Shown: piece after piece, positions 20,172 through 29,293 of the stretch | Position numbering within the stretch: position 1 is the first letter of the stretch | How the letters are laid out: each line of letters starts with the position of its first letter | NCBI GenBank assembly: GCA_027859005.1 | Contig: JAQIBQ010000025.1 | Location: forward strand, 1-39,626 | From: Prolixibacteraceae bacterium | GTDB taxonomy: Bacteria > Bacteroidota > Bacteroidia > Bacteroidales > Prolixibacteraceae | Direction of reading: 5' to 3' | Length of the DNA stretch: 39,626 bases | The notes under the pieces: model-generated | Database searches by the model: none | What the model saw: only the letters and a program-made list of their open reading frames with translations | What the model was told of the DNA's origin: nothing | Program-made: the position numbers and the translations under genes

Positions 20172-20984
20172 TTATTTATAAGCTGTAACAATTAAGCCTA
20201 TTCCTTTTACGTGCTCAATTTTTGTATCCACCCAGTTTAATAAAGCAGAAATAGGAAAGACAACAAGGTAATAGAACGGAAGTAGAACAAAAAATATTTT
20301 ACTTACACCTAACATTTTAATTGGATATTTCATAGATAAACGCCAATCAATGCTTCCCGGTTTTCCATATTGATAACGCGCATAAACTTCGTTAAAACCA
20401 ACACGGTTCAGTTTATTTTTAATTTCTTGGATGTTATCGCCATCACGCACGTGTTCATCAATGAAGCCCGATACCTTATCGGGGTTGTGGTTGTGTGAAT
20501 CAGAACCCCCTTGGTCCGAAGGTGTTGAAATCAACAACATTCCTTTATCTTTCATTGAAGCATAGAAGTTTTTGAAGACTTTAACATCTTCTTCAATGTG
20601 CTCCATTACATCAACCGAAAGAACTAAGTCGAATTGTTCGGGCTCAATATAGTTGGTAAGATCGGCCTTTTCAAAAATAACGCGATCGTTCAATTTCATT
20701 TTTAAAAAGAACTTATTACAATCTAATATTTGTTCTTCTTTTACATCAACAGCTTTTATTAATGCATCTGGGAATAATTTTGACATGCTATAAGTGTATT
20801 GACCAAAACCTGAACCTGCATCTAAAATAACAGGTTTTGCAGGAAATATCCACTTTCGTAATTCAAGTCTTATGTGCCAAGAACGCAATAGAAGTAAATC
20901 GAGTAAACGATAAAATAGCTTTCTTATTGAAACAGATTTATTAATAACACGTCCTAATCTTCTTTTAATCGGATCGTATTGCAT
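20172..20984 (-). CDS. Class I SAM-dependent methyltransferase
   Basis: VILDAGSGFGQYTYSMSKLFPDALIKAVDVKEEQ; DLVLSVDVMEHIEED. Confidence 0.85.
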   Translation of the reverse strand: MQYDPIKRRLGRVINKSVSIRKLFYRLLDLLLLRSWHIRLELRKWIFPAKPVILDAGSGFGQYTYSMSKLFPDALIKAVDVKEEQILDCNKFFLKMKLNDRVIFEKADLTNYIEPEQFDLVLSVDVMEHIEEDVKVFKNFYASMKDKGMLLISTPSDQGGSDSHNHNPDKVSGFIDEHVRDGDNIQEIKNKLNRVGFNEVYARYQYGKPGSIDWRLSMKYPIKMLGVSKIFFVLLPFYYLVVFPISALLNWVDTKIEHVKGIGLIVTAYK

Positions 20985-20993
20985 AATATTTTA

Positions 20994-21353
20994 TTAATCG
21001 TTCAATGCATTTTCAATATTATCGATATAATCTAAACTATCGTCAATAAAGAATTCCAAATTTGGCACAATACGTAATTGTTTTCCTACTTTATGGCCTA
21101 AAAATCCGCGGATCTGACCCGAAATTTGTTTCACTAATTTGATAAACTCATCGCTACCATCCGAAGGGAAAATACTCAGATAAATTTTTGCTACCGATAA
21201 ATCTTTCGAAATACGAACAACAGTTACCGAGACCATTTTACCTCCAAACAACGAACGACTTTCTTGCCTGAAGAAATCGGCTAATTCCTTTTGGATTAAC
21301 CGCGATACTTTATTTTGACGAATTGTATACATTTTATAAAAAATTGAGTGCAA
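20994..21353 (-). CDS. rbfA: 30S ribosome-binding factor A
   Basis: RQNKVSRLIQKELADFFRQ...MVSVTVVRISKDLSVAKIYLSIFPSD...GKQLRIVPNLEFFIDDSLDYIDNIENAL. Confidence 0.9.
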   Translation of the reverse strand: MHSIFYKMYTIRQNKVSRLIQKELADFFRQESRSLFGGKMVSVTVVRISKDLSVAKIYLSIFPSDGSDEFIKLVKQISGQIRGFLGHKVGKQLRIVPNLEFFIDDSLDYIDNIENALND

Positions 21354-21897
21354 AGTTAGCGAAATGAATTGAATTAAACGGCTTCAGCTTTTTGAACAAT
21401 TATTGAATCTAAAAATCATAAAATATAGCGATCTGAAATGGTTCTTTTACTTCATTCAAACCTCTACTTTCAGTTTCAAATCCTAAACATAAAATAGAAG
21501 CTCATGGTTTTGAAACGAAGAAGTTTTATTAGAACTTAAGTCCTGAAATTGACTTTTTAGTTTTTCGGTACGACGTAATTCGATTGTAAAAAAATACATG
21601 GATCCAACACTGTATTGAAAAATGGGTACCTTTCTTTCAACAAACTTGGTGTTAACTTGGGTAATTATTTATTAACATGCATCCGACGAAAAGATCTACA
21701 ATGAAAAAAGAATGATATTGATACAATTTACTTGATAAAAACTGATGGCACAAATTCAATGGTATAATTTTTAAAACCTTTCAGTTTTCCTGTTCTCAGA
21801 ATTTCACTTCTTCTATTTTTTAGACCATCAGCTCAGCTGTCGTTCTGTTCCTCTACTTATCAGTCCTTTAGTTTATTCACTATTTCTGTATTCCAGC

Positions 21898-22926
21898 CTA
21901 TTCCCAATCCAAAATGATTTTGCCACAATTACCAGCTTCCATAATGTCAAATGCCTGCTGAAAATCATCAGCCTTCATTCGATGTGTAATAATAGGAGTT
22001 ATATCTAAACCGGTTGTAAGCATCATCTCCATTTGATACCATGTTTCGAACATTTCGCGTCCGTAAATGCCTTTAAGAGTAAGCCCTTTAAAAATTACTT
22101 TGTTCCAGTCAACCGTTGTATTGGGAGGCAAAATTCCAAGTAACGAAACCTTTCCTCCGTTGTACATGTGATCTATAAGTTGGTTAAATGCAACTGCCGA
22201 TCCTGAGCATTCGAGACCGATATCGAAACCAGCAATCATCCCCATTTTTTCCATTGCAATTTCAAACGAATCGGTTCGAGGATCTATTACTTGGTCGGCT
22301 CCCATTTTTAGCGCCAACTCGCGGCGGTAGGGGCTAAGATCGGTTCCTAATACATTGCGTGCTCCGGCAAACTTACAAATTGCTGCAGCCATAGATCCAA
22401 TAGGACCTCCAATCCCTGATATCATAATATCTTCGCCTAACAACGGAAAAGAAAGTGCGGTATGGGCAGCATTTCCGAAGGGATCCATAATGGAAACAAT
22501 CTCATCGGAAATTCGTGCATCCACTTTAATTACATTACTAACAGGCACAGCTACATACTCGGCAAAACCACCATCACGATGCACTCCAATTCCAACTGTA
22601 TAATTACAAATGTGTTGCCTTCCTCTACGACAATTTCTACAATGGCCACAAGCAATATGCCCTTCGGCAGTAACCCGATCACCTATTTTATATTGGTGAA
22701 CTTCTGATCCCAATTTTACAATTTCTCCAACATATTCGTGACCAATTATTAAAGGCGTTTTTATGGTTTTCTGTGCCCAATTGTCCCATTTATAAATGTG
22801 TAAATCAGTACCACAAATAGCCGATTTTTTAATTTTTATCAATACTTCGTTGGCCCCAACTTTGGGAATTGGAAGATCTTCCAACCATAAACCTCGTTCA
22901 GGTTTTGTTTTTACAATTGCCTTCAT
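21898..22926 (-). CDS. tdh: L-threonine 3-dehydrogenase (zinc MDR family)
   Basis: SAICGTDLHIYKWDNWAQKTIKTPLIIGHEYVGEIV; CGHCRNCRRGRQHIC; IMDPFGNAAHTALSF; KGIYGREMFETWYQMEMML. Confidence 0.92.
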   Translation of the reverse strand: MKAIVKTKPERGLWLEDLPIPKVGANEVLIKIKKSAICGTDLHIYKWDNWAQKTIKTPLIIGHEYVGEIVKLGSEVHQYKIGDRVTAEGHIACGHCRNCRRGRQHICNYTVGIGVHRDGGFAEYVAVPVSNVIKVDARISDEIVSIMDPFGNAAHTALSFPLLGEDIMISGIGGPIGSMAAAICKFAGARNVLGTDLSPYRRELALKMGADQVIDPRTDSFEIAMEKMGMIAGFDIGLECSGSAVAFNQLIDHMYNGGKVSLLGILPPNTTVDWNKVIFKGLTLKGIYGREMFETWYQMEMMLTTGLDITPIITHRMKADDFQQAFDIMEAGNCGKIILDWE

Positions 22927-23043
22927 AATAATTTATATTTATGCTTGCAAGTTCGAGAGATTCAAAAAACTAAAACATGATTTTTTACCGATTAGAACTC
23001 TTATTTATAAAAGCAATTGTAAATTGCCCCAAAAAGAAAAATA

Positions 23044-23754
23044 ATGGATAAACTGGTTCAACATACCATCGACAAACTGGAAAAAATCGAAGATCAGAAT
23101 CATAAACTCTTTATGAAAAAAATGATTCCTTCAAAAAAAACAGTTCTGGGAATTAAAACACCAATCTTAAAAAATATAATAAAAGAACTAATGGCTGAAA
23201 CAGCCAACTATTCCTTACGTGAAAAAATTGAGCTGGCTATTGAGTTTATACGAACTGATATTTTTGAAATGGGTCAAATTGCCTATGAATTTATAGGAAT
23301 AGATAAGAAACTAATGGCTGCTCTTACCTTGCCTGATTTAGAACGAATGAATTATAATTTGGACAATTGGGCATCGGTTGATACATTTTCGGTTTACGTT
23401 TTTGGAAAAGCATGGAAAACAGGTAAGGTTTCCGACGCTTATTTTATGAAATTAGTGCATCATCCCAATTTTTGGCAACGTAGAATTGCAATTGTTTCAA
23501 CTGTACCCTTAAACCAAAAATCAAATAAAAATATTTCTGACCCAGACCGTACTTTAAAGATTTGCACTGAAGTTGTAAGTGATTATGAAGATTTGGTTGT
23601 TAAAGCTCTTTCGTGGGCACTTAGGGTTCTAGCAAAACGAGAACCAAAAGCTGTACAAGCATTTATTGATACACATCAAAATGAATTACACAAACGTGTG
23701 CTACGCGAGGTAAATAATACTTTGATATTTGGATTAAAAAATGAAAAAAAATAA
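23044..23754 (+). CDS. AlkD-like DNA alkylation repair protein (HEAT-like)
   Basis: KTVLGIKTPILKNIIKEL; 'NWASVDTFSVYVFGKAW'; 'FWQRRIAIVSTVPL'; 'LVVKALSWALRVLAKREPKAVQAFI'. Confidence 0.85.
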   Translation: MDKLVQHTIDKLEKIEDQNHKLFMKKMIPSKKTVLGIKTPILKNIIKELMAETANYSLREKIELAIEFIRTDIFEMGQIAYEFIGIDKKLMAALTLPDLERMNYNLDNWASVDTFSVYVFGKAWKTGKVSDAYFMKLVHHPNFWQRRIAIVSTVPLNQKSNKNISDPDRTLKICTEVVSDYEDLVVKALSWALRVLAKREPKAVQAFIDTHQNELHKRVLREVNNTLIFGLKNEKK

Positions 23755-23772
23755 CAACAAGTAAGCAATAGA

Positions 23773-24966
23773 TTAGTCAATAGGAAGTGTGAAATAAAAT
23801 TCAGTACCCTTAGCAAATATTGAATTGAACCATATTTTTCCACCTAATAATTCGACATAAGCCTTTGTTATTGAAAGTCCCAGACCAGTACCACCATATT
23901 TCTTTGAATAGGTTTGATCAGCTTGCCAAAACCGATTGAAAACTATTTTCTGATGAGCAGCATTAATACCAATCCCTGTATCCTTTACAAAAAATAGAAT
24001 GGATTTATCTATAATCCTACAACCAAACTCAACAGATCCTTTGGGAGTAAACTTTAAGGCATTGTTTACCAAGTTGATTATAATTTGAATGAGCTTTGTT
24101 TTATCGGTATCAATGCAAAAGGAATCCTCCAAAATAATCGATAGTTTAAGTTCAATATCAGCATTCTTCCTATTTACTTGAAAACTTTTGTGCAATTCAA
24201 TCAAAAGTTTACTGAGCTCGATTGTTGATACATTCTTTTCAGAAATACCAGAGTCAATTTCAGACATACGAATAATGTCCTCTACAATCTCAATTAAATG
24301 ATAACTATTTTCAATTAGTATTTGACTGTACTGTTCTCTCTTATCAATTGGTATAGATTGATCGGTTATTAGTTGTGAAAAACCTGCAATACTATTTAAA
24401 GGCGTTCTTATTTCATGGCTCATATTGGCAAGGAATAAGCTTTTCAGTCTACTACTTTCCTCGGCCTTTTCTTTTGCTTTAAACAAATCATTTTCATGCT
24501 TTTTCCTTTGTGATACATCTCTGATAATAGCAATTATTGAATCTGTACCTGACCATATTGTTCTTTTCAACGAAATTTCAGCAAAAAATATAGTATTTGA
24601 AATCGTATTGTTTAGCCTTGTTTCAAATAACATTGATTCACCTTCCAGAATCTTTTTTGATATTTCGACATAACTATTTGTTTTATTTTCAAAAACAACC
24701 AAATCCTGCATTAATATAGGAATAGTTCCACTTTTATCGAAGTTGCAGAATTCTTTGGCTTTTTTATTTACTCTAATGATCTCTCCTGCTGCATTGTGTA
24801 TAATAATTGCATCGTTTGTATTATCAAAAAAAGTGCTTAGATTTTGATTCTTCTCTTCAAGTTCTCTAATCTTTTTCTGAAGTTCTGGATAATAACTCTT
24901 CCTCCCAGAATTGTCTCCTAATCCAATAATTCGATCTCTATATTTATCCCAATCTTCGTTACTCAT
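23773..24966 (-). CDS. PAS-domain sensor histidine kinase (ErcS'-like candidate)
   Basis: N-terminus DRIIGLGDNSGRKSYYPELQKKIRELEEKNQ; PAS 'DNTNDAIIIHNAAGEIIRVN'; H-box FLANMSHEIRTPLNSIAGF; G-box GGTGLGLSITKAYVELL. Confidence 0.88.
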   Translation of the reverse strand: MSNEDWDKYRDRIIGLGDNSGRKSYYPELQKKIRELEEKNQNLSTFFDNTNDAIIIHNAAGEIIRVNKKAKEFCNFDKSGTIPILMQDLVVFENKTNSYVEISKKILEGESMLFETRLNNTISNTIFFAEISLKRTIWSGTDSIIAIIRDVSQRKKHENDLFKAKEKAEESSRLKSLFLANMSHEIRTPLNSIAGFSQLITDQSIPIDKREQYSQILIENSYHLIEIVEDIIRMSEIDSGISEKNVSTIELSKLLIELHKSFQVNRKNADIELKLSIILEDSFCIDTDKTKLIQIIINLVNNALKFTPKGSVEFGCRIIDKSILFFVKDTGIGINAAHQKIVFNRFWQADQTYSKKYGGTGLGLSITKAYVELLGGKIWFNSIFAKGTEFYFTLPID

Positions 24967-26118
24967 CTATAATGATTCTTGATAGATTACTTCCAAATCT
25001 TTCAAATTTGGTACACGTGGATTCGTTGCATTACAAGGATCTTTAATTGCCCTACTTGCCAGAACTGATAGCATATCAGAAGTAACAGCATTATCTTTCA
25101 ACGTTTTAGCAACACCAACTCTTTCCTTAAAATGAATTAATTTTTCAACCAATATTTTTTTATACTCATTTACACTTCTTGATGCTGAGCTTATACCAAA
25201 AAGTTCACCTAATTTTCGGTATCGTTCTTCGGCATGATCAAAATTATAATCAACTACATGAGGTAATAAAATAGCGTTACATTCTCCATGAGGTAAATCA
25301 AGATATCCGCCCAAACTATGAGCCAGAGAATGAACACAACCTAAGCTAGTATTCGAAAAAGCTAGTCCTGCATACAAACTACCTAACATTATATTGCTCC
25401 GTAAATCCATGTCATTTGGATTTTCGAGGGTTGGGATCAGATTTTTGTAAATTAATTGTACTGCTTCAAGAGCATATAAGTCGGTAAATGGTGAATTTGC
25501 ATTTGATACAAAAGCCTCAAAAGCATGCGACAATGCATCTAATGCAGTGCAGGATGTTAAAAATGACGACATGCTCAACAATGTTTCCGGATCAATAAGC
25601 GCTAGATCGGGAACAACAGCCTTACTAATAATTGCCATCTTATACTTCTCTGTATAATTATTTATAATTGCAAATTGAGATACATCGGCAGACGTTCCTC
25701 CTGTAGTTGGAATACAGATAAGAGGAGGCATGGGATATATTATTTTATCCACTCCTTCAAAAAATTGAATTGGTTTATCGTTAGATACAACTATTCCAAT
25801 TCCTTTGGCACAATCCAAAACGCTACCACCTCCAAAAGCAACTATAAAATCACATTTATTTGCTTTAAATTGCTCTGCGCCTTCCATTACTTCATAATCT
25901 CTGGGATTGGGTGAGATATTAGAAAAAACTTCGAATGGTATATTTTCATTTTGTATTGATTCAACAACATCTTTATAAAAAAATTCATTCTTAACCTGAT
26001 TGTCTGTTACAAGCATCAATTTATTTGCGCCAAGATTCTTACAGTATTTGCCCGTAAGTTTACGAGCACCCGTTCCATATATAAATTCAGGAGCGACAAA
26101 CTTCCTAAGTTCAAGCAT
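24967..26118 (-). CDS. ercA: ErcA-like iron-containing alcohol dehydrogenase-family (possibly regulatory) protein
   Basis: LELRKFVAPEFIYGTGARKLTGKYCKNLGANK; FGGGSVLDCAKGIGIV; IPTTGGTSADVSQFAIIN; LDALSHAFEAFVSN; VHSLAHSLGGYLDLPHGECNAILLP. Confidence 0.8.
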   Translation of the reverse strand: MLELRKFVAPEFIYGTGARKLTGKYCKNLGANKLMLVTDNQVKNEFFYKDVVESIQNENIPFEVFSNISPNPRDYEVMEGAEQFKANKCDFIVAFGGGSVLDCAKGIGIVVSNDKPIQFFEGVDKIIYPMPPLICIPTTGGTSADVSQFAIINNYTEKYKMAIISKAVVPDLALIDPETLLSMSSFLTSCTALDALSHAFEAFVSNANSPFTDLYALEAVQLIYKNLIPTLENPNDMDLRSNIMLGSLYAGLAFSNTSLGCVHSLAHSLGGYLDLPHGECNAILLPHVVDYNFDHAEERYRKLGELFGISSASRSVNEYKKILVEKLIHFKERVGVAKTLKDNAVTSDMLSVLASRAIKDPCNATNPRVPNLKDLEVIYQESL

Positions 26119-26198
26119 ATTTCTTTAAATTATTCTCATGAATAAACTCTCAATGTACACAAGATAAACATTTACCTGTAATTAAAGTTTGAAAAGCA

Positions 26199-26231
26199 AA
26201 AAACCTATGCCGAATAACGAAATAGGTTTTT
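26199..26231 (-). terminator. Intrinsic terminator downstream of the SatP-like gene
   Basis: AAAAACCTAT (26199-26208) / ATAGGTTTTT (26222-26231) perfect 10-bp stem. Confidence 0.7.
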
Positions 26232-26263
26232 AGATAAACGAGCTTGATTTTTGCTCATATTTT

Positions 26264-26896
26264 TTAAGCCAAAGGCAAAACAGGTCTTTTATATACATCG
26301 ATATAAAGTTCTGCTAAAGCAATATAAAGGGCTGTACCTCCACAAACGATACCTTCAATACCTGCAAGTGTATGTACAAAATGACTTCCTGTGAAGTTGG
26401 CAATTGCTAATAATGCAAACAAAAGTACAACTGTTCCAAACAAGAAAATCATTGCTTTATTCATTTTTAATGTAGCTACAAACAGGCCAAAAGAGAATAC
26501 TCCCCAAACCGACAAATAATAACCCATTGCAGTTGCCGAAGGTGCTTCACCCATTCCCATTTTAGGTAATACCAACAAGAAAATAAGAGAAATCCAAAAG
26601 GCTCCGTAAGATGAAAAAGCCATTGTGCCAAAAAGATTATTCTTTTGCCATTCCATTATGCCAACAATAATTTGAATCGCGCCTCCCATCACTAAACCCA
26701 TGGCTAAAATCATGGTGTCCATTCCAAATAAACCAGCATTGTGTAGGTTCAATAACATCGTACTCAATCCAAAACCAGTAAGCCCAAGAGGACCTGGATT
26801 GGCCGTCAAATTTTTAGCAACAAAAGTGTTGTTCTCCATCTCTTCAATTAATTTATCAAAATTCTTAAAGGGCGCAAAAATAGATAAATAGCTCAT
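26264..26896 (-). CDS. GPR1/FUN34/YaaH-family (SatP-like) acetate/succinate transporter
   Basis: ANPGPLGLTGFGLSTMLLNLHNAGLF; six hydrophobic segments; 'GAFWISLIFLLVLP'; likely start MSYLSIF at 26896. Confidence 0.85.
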   Translation of the reverse strand: MSYLSIFAPFKNFDKLIEEMENNTFVAKNLTANPGPLGLTGFGLSTMLLNLHNAGLFGMDTMILAMGLVMGGAIQIIVGIMEWQKNNLFGTMAFSSYGAFWISLIFLLVLPKMGMGEAPSATAMGYYLSVWGVFSFGLFVATLKMNKAMIFLFGTVVLLFALLAIANFTGSHFVHTLAGIEGIVCGGTALYIALAELYIDVYKRPVLPLA

Positions 26897-27073
26897 TGTA
26901 GCTACTTTCAGCAAGAAATGAGCTTGGCAATTTGATGTAAAGTTTACGCATAAAGAGTAAATGAAATACGCTAGATGAAAATCCTCAAGCGCAAGGAACG
27001 ATATGCTCTAGCCACAATCCAAAGAGGATAAACTACTTACTAAATACTACTAGGAATTTTTATTGAAAAAGAT

Positions 27074-28462
27074 TTAGTCTTCGCGCCAAACCGACTTCAA
27101 TTCATAAACTTCCAAGTTTTCAACTAAAATTTCGCCACCCATGGTGAAGAGTTCGTATTTAAGCGATTCTGGTTTTGGGGCAAATGGATAACTAACAACG
27201 TACCTACCTCCATCGATAAACAATTCGATTGATGAACGATCAACAATAATTTCAATTTCCATTTTATTGTTTTCTGGCTTATATTCAAAGTTGGTTTGCA
27301 AAAAACTAAGCATCGATTTTTTTACATTGTATGTAATATCTACTCCAATATCATCTCTTCCTGAACGAATAAGAAAACCAAATTTGTCACAATTTAGAAT
27401 ATCAATTGTTCCCTTGAAATGAAATGCTTTCCCTTTCAATTTTGACAATATATTATTCTTAATACCTGGGTATATTTTCTTATCCTCGAAAAGATATGAT
27501 TTGGTGTATAACTTCACAATCTCATCAATTGGTTTTTGCAACAATTCAACGCTATTTTCAAACTGATGTAAGTAAACCTCTACCGGAAAACAAAGCTGTC
27601 CGTTTGCAGGCATATCTGCCAACTGATCACCTATCATTCCTGACACAGCTAGTGTTCGCTCACCCTCAACATCGTTGAAAAATACAGTGCTTCCTACTTC
27701 TTTACTATGGTTTGAGCGAAGAACTGAACTCGTGAGATTAAATACCTTTCCATCGAATTCACCAAGCATATAAGTTCCGTTTTCAGTAGCCAAAACCCAG
27801 CGTGTATCATCCTGTTTACGATCAACTGGCATTTCAAAGAATTGTGGAAATCCAAATAAATAATTAAACGTTGAAGTTTGTTCCCAATTTATTCCGTCGT
27901 TAGAATTGTGAATGTACATGGTAGTAGATTCACGCTCAAATGCAACCATTACCCATTTTTGACTTGCCTGGTGCCAAAAAACGTATGATTCACTTTTTGA
28001 TAACTTTTCAGTTCCAGCTGTTTCTACTTCATTCTCCCAAGTACTTCCATCTTTACGTTTAACACTATAAATGCCATCGTTCCATCGGTTAACCCAAGCA
28101 TGCAGTTCACCCTCTTTTGAAACAACTGAACCACTCCATGGAACCTGTTCCATGGAATCAGTTTCAGTTTCGGGCTGAGTAATCACAATATCTTGTTGAT
28201 CCCACTTTAATAAATCGGTACTGGTGGCTAATCCCCAATTTACATAAGCATTCATAAAATTATGTGGGTTGTATTGATAAACCATTTGATAGGTAGAATC
28301 TTCAATCCAAACTGAAATTGGATTTCCCATCCTATTAACAGCTGGTGAATAATGAAACTGAGCCCTATAGATTTCATCGTATACTTTTACTTCGTCTTTT
28401 TTCTTTGGAAAAGCTACAATTGCAACTAAAAGTAGAAATACTAAAAATAGGTTTTGTTTCAT
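27074..28462 (-). CDS. Secreted glycoside hydrolase family 32-like protein, catalytic motifs not conserved
   Basis: Signal peptide; 'QFHYSPAVNRMGNPISVWIEDSTYQMVYQYNPH...WGLATSTDLLKW'; 'VFWHQASQKWVMVAFE'; 'TRWVLATENGTYMLGEFDGKVF'; C-terminal 'IEIIVDRSSIELFIDGGRYVVSYPF'. Confidence 0.82.
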   Translation of the reverse strand: MKQNLFLVFLLLVAIVAFPKKKDEVKVYDEIYRAQFHYSPAVNRMGNPISVWIEDSTYQMVYQYNPHNFMNAYVNWGLATSTDLLKWDQQDIVITQPETETDSMEQVPWSGSVVSKEGELHAWVNRWNDGIYSVKRKDGSTWENEVETAGTEKLSKSESYVFWHQASQKWVMVAFERESTTMYIHNSNDGINWEQTSTFNYLFGFPQFFEMPVDRKQDDTRWVLATENGTYMLGEFDGKVFNLTSSVLRSNHSKEVGSTVFFNDVEGERTLAVSGMIGDQLADMPANGQLCFPVEVYLHQFENSVELLQKPIDEIVKLYTKSYLFEDKKIYPGIKNNILSKLKGKAFHFKGTIDILNCDKFGFLIRSGRDDIGVDITYNVKKSMLSFLQTNFEYKPENNKMEIEIIVDRSSIELFIDGGRYVVSYPFAPKPESLKYELFTMGGEILVENLEVYELKSVWRED

Positions 28463-28566
28463 TGGTATAGGTTCAAAAAGATTGGATACAAATATAATTT
28501 AAAATCGATGACCGGAGGTATCAAAAACCAGCTTAAGGGTTAAGAATACTTAACACACTTTAATAG

Positions 28567-29229
28567 CTACCACTCTATTGGCTCAAAGCCTTTTGCATTC
28601 AAATATTCATTTGTTTTGCTAAAGTGATGATTCCCAAAAAAGCCTCTCGAAGCCGACAATGGCGATGGATGTACCGATTGTAACACTAAATGCTTTGTAG
28701 CATCAATTACTTCTCCTTTTCGTTGCGCATGAGCTCCCCAAAGTAAAAAAACTACATTCTCTTTCTTCTCAGACAGGACTTTAATAACAGCATCGGTAAA
28801 AGTTTCCCACCCCTTTTTTTGATGCGAACCAGCCATATGAGCCCGAACAGTTAATGTTGCGTTAAGTAACAATACTCCTTGTTTTGCCCAAGATGTTAAA
28901 TCGCCACTTTGAGGAATAGGAGCAGCAATATCTCCATTAATTTCCTTAAAAATATTCCGTAACGAAGGTGGAAATTTAATCCCTCCTTTAACGGAGAAAC
29001 ACAAACCATGTGCTTGATCTGGACCATGATATGGGTCTTGTCCAATAATTACAACTTTCACATTGTTGAAAGGACAAAGATTAAAAGCATTGAAAATTTC
29101 TTTCCGAGGAGGAAAAATTTGCTGTGTTTGATATTCGTTTTTTACAAATGCAGAAAGCTCCTTAAAATAGGGTTTATCAAATTCTTCATTAAGAATTTCT
29201 TTCCACGACTGTTCAATTTTTACATCCAT
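28567..29229 (-). CDS. ung: Uracil-DNA glycosylase family 1
   Basis: [70 protein letters not shown]; likely start MDVKIEQSW at 29229. Confidence 0.95.
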   Translation of the reverse strand: MDVKIEQSWKEILNEEFDKPYFKELSAFVKNEYQTQQIFPPRKEIFNAFNLCPFNNVKVVIIGQDPYHGPDQAHGLCFSVKGGIKFPPSLRNIFKEINGDIAAPIPQSGDLTSWAKQGVLLLNATLTVRAHMAGSHQKKGWETFTDAVIKVLSEKKENVVFLLWGAHAQRKGEVIDATKHLVLQSVHPSPLSASRGFFGNHHFSKTNEYLNAKGFEPIEW

Positions 29230-29293
29230 TGCAGTTCTGTTTTGAGTTTCTAAAAATACAAATGATAGTTGCGAACTACAATTGTAAAATACA

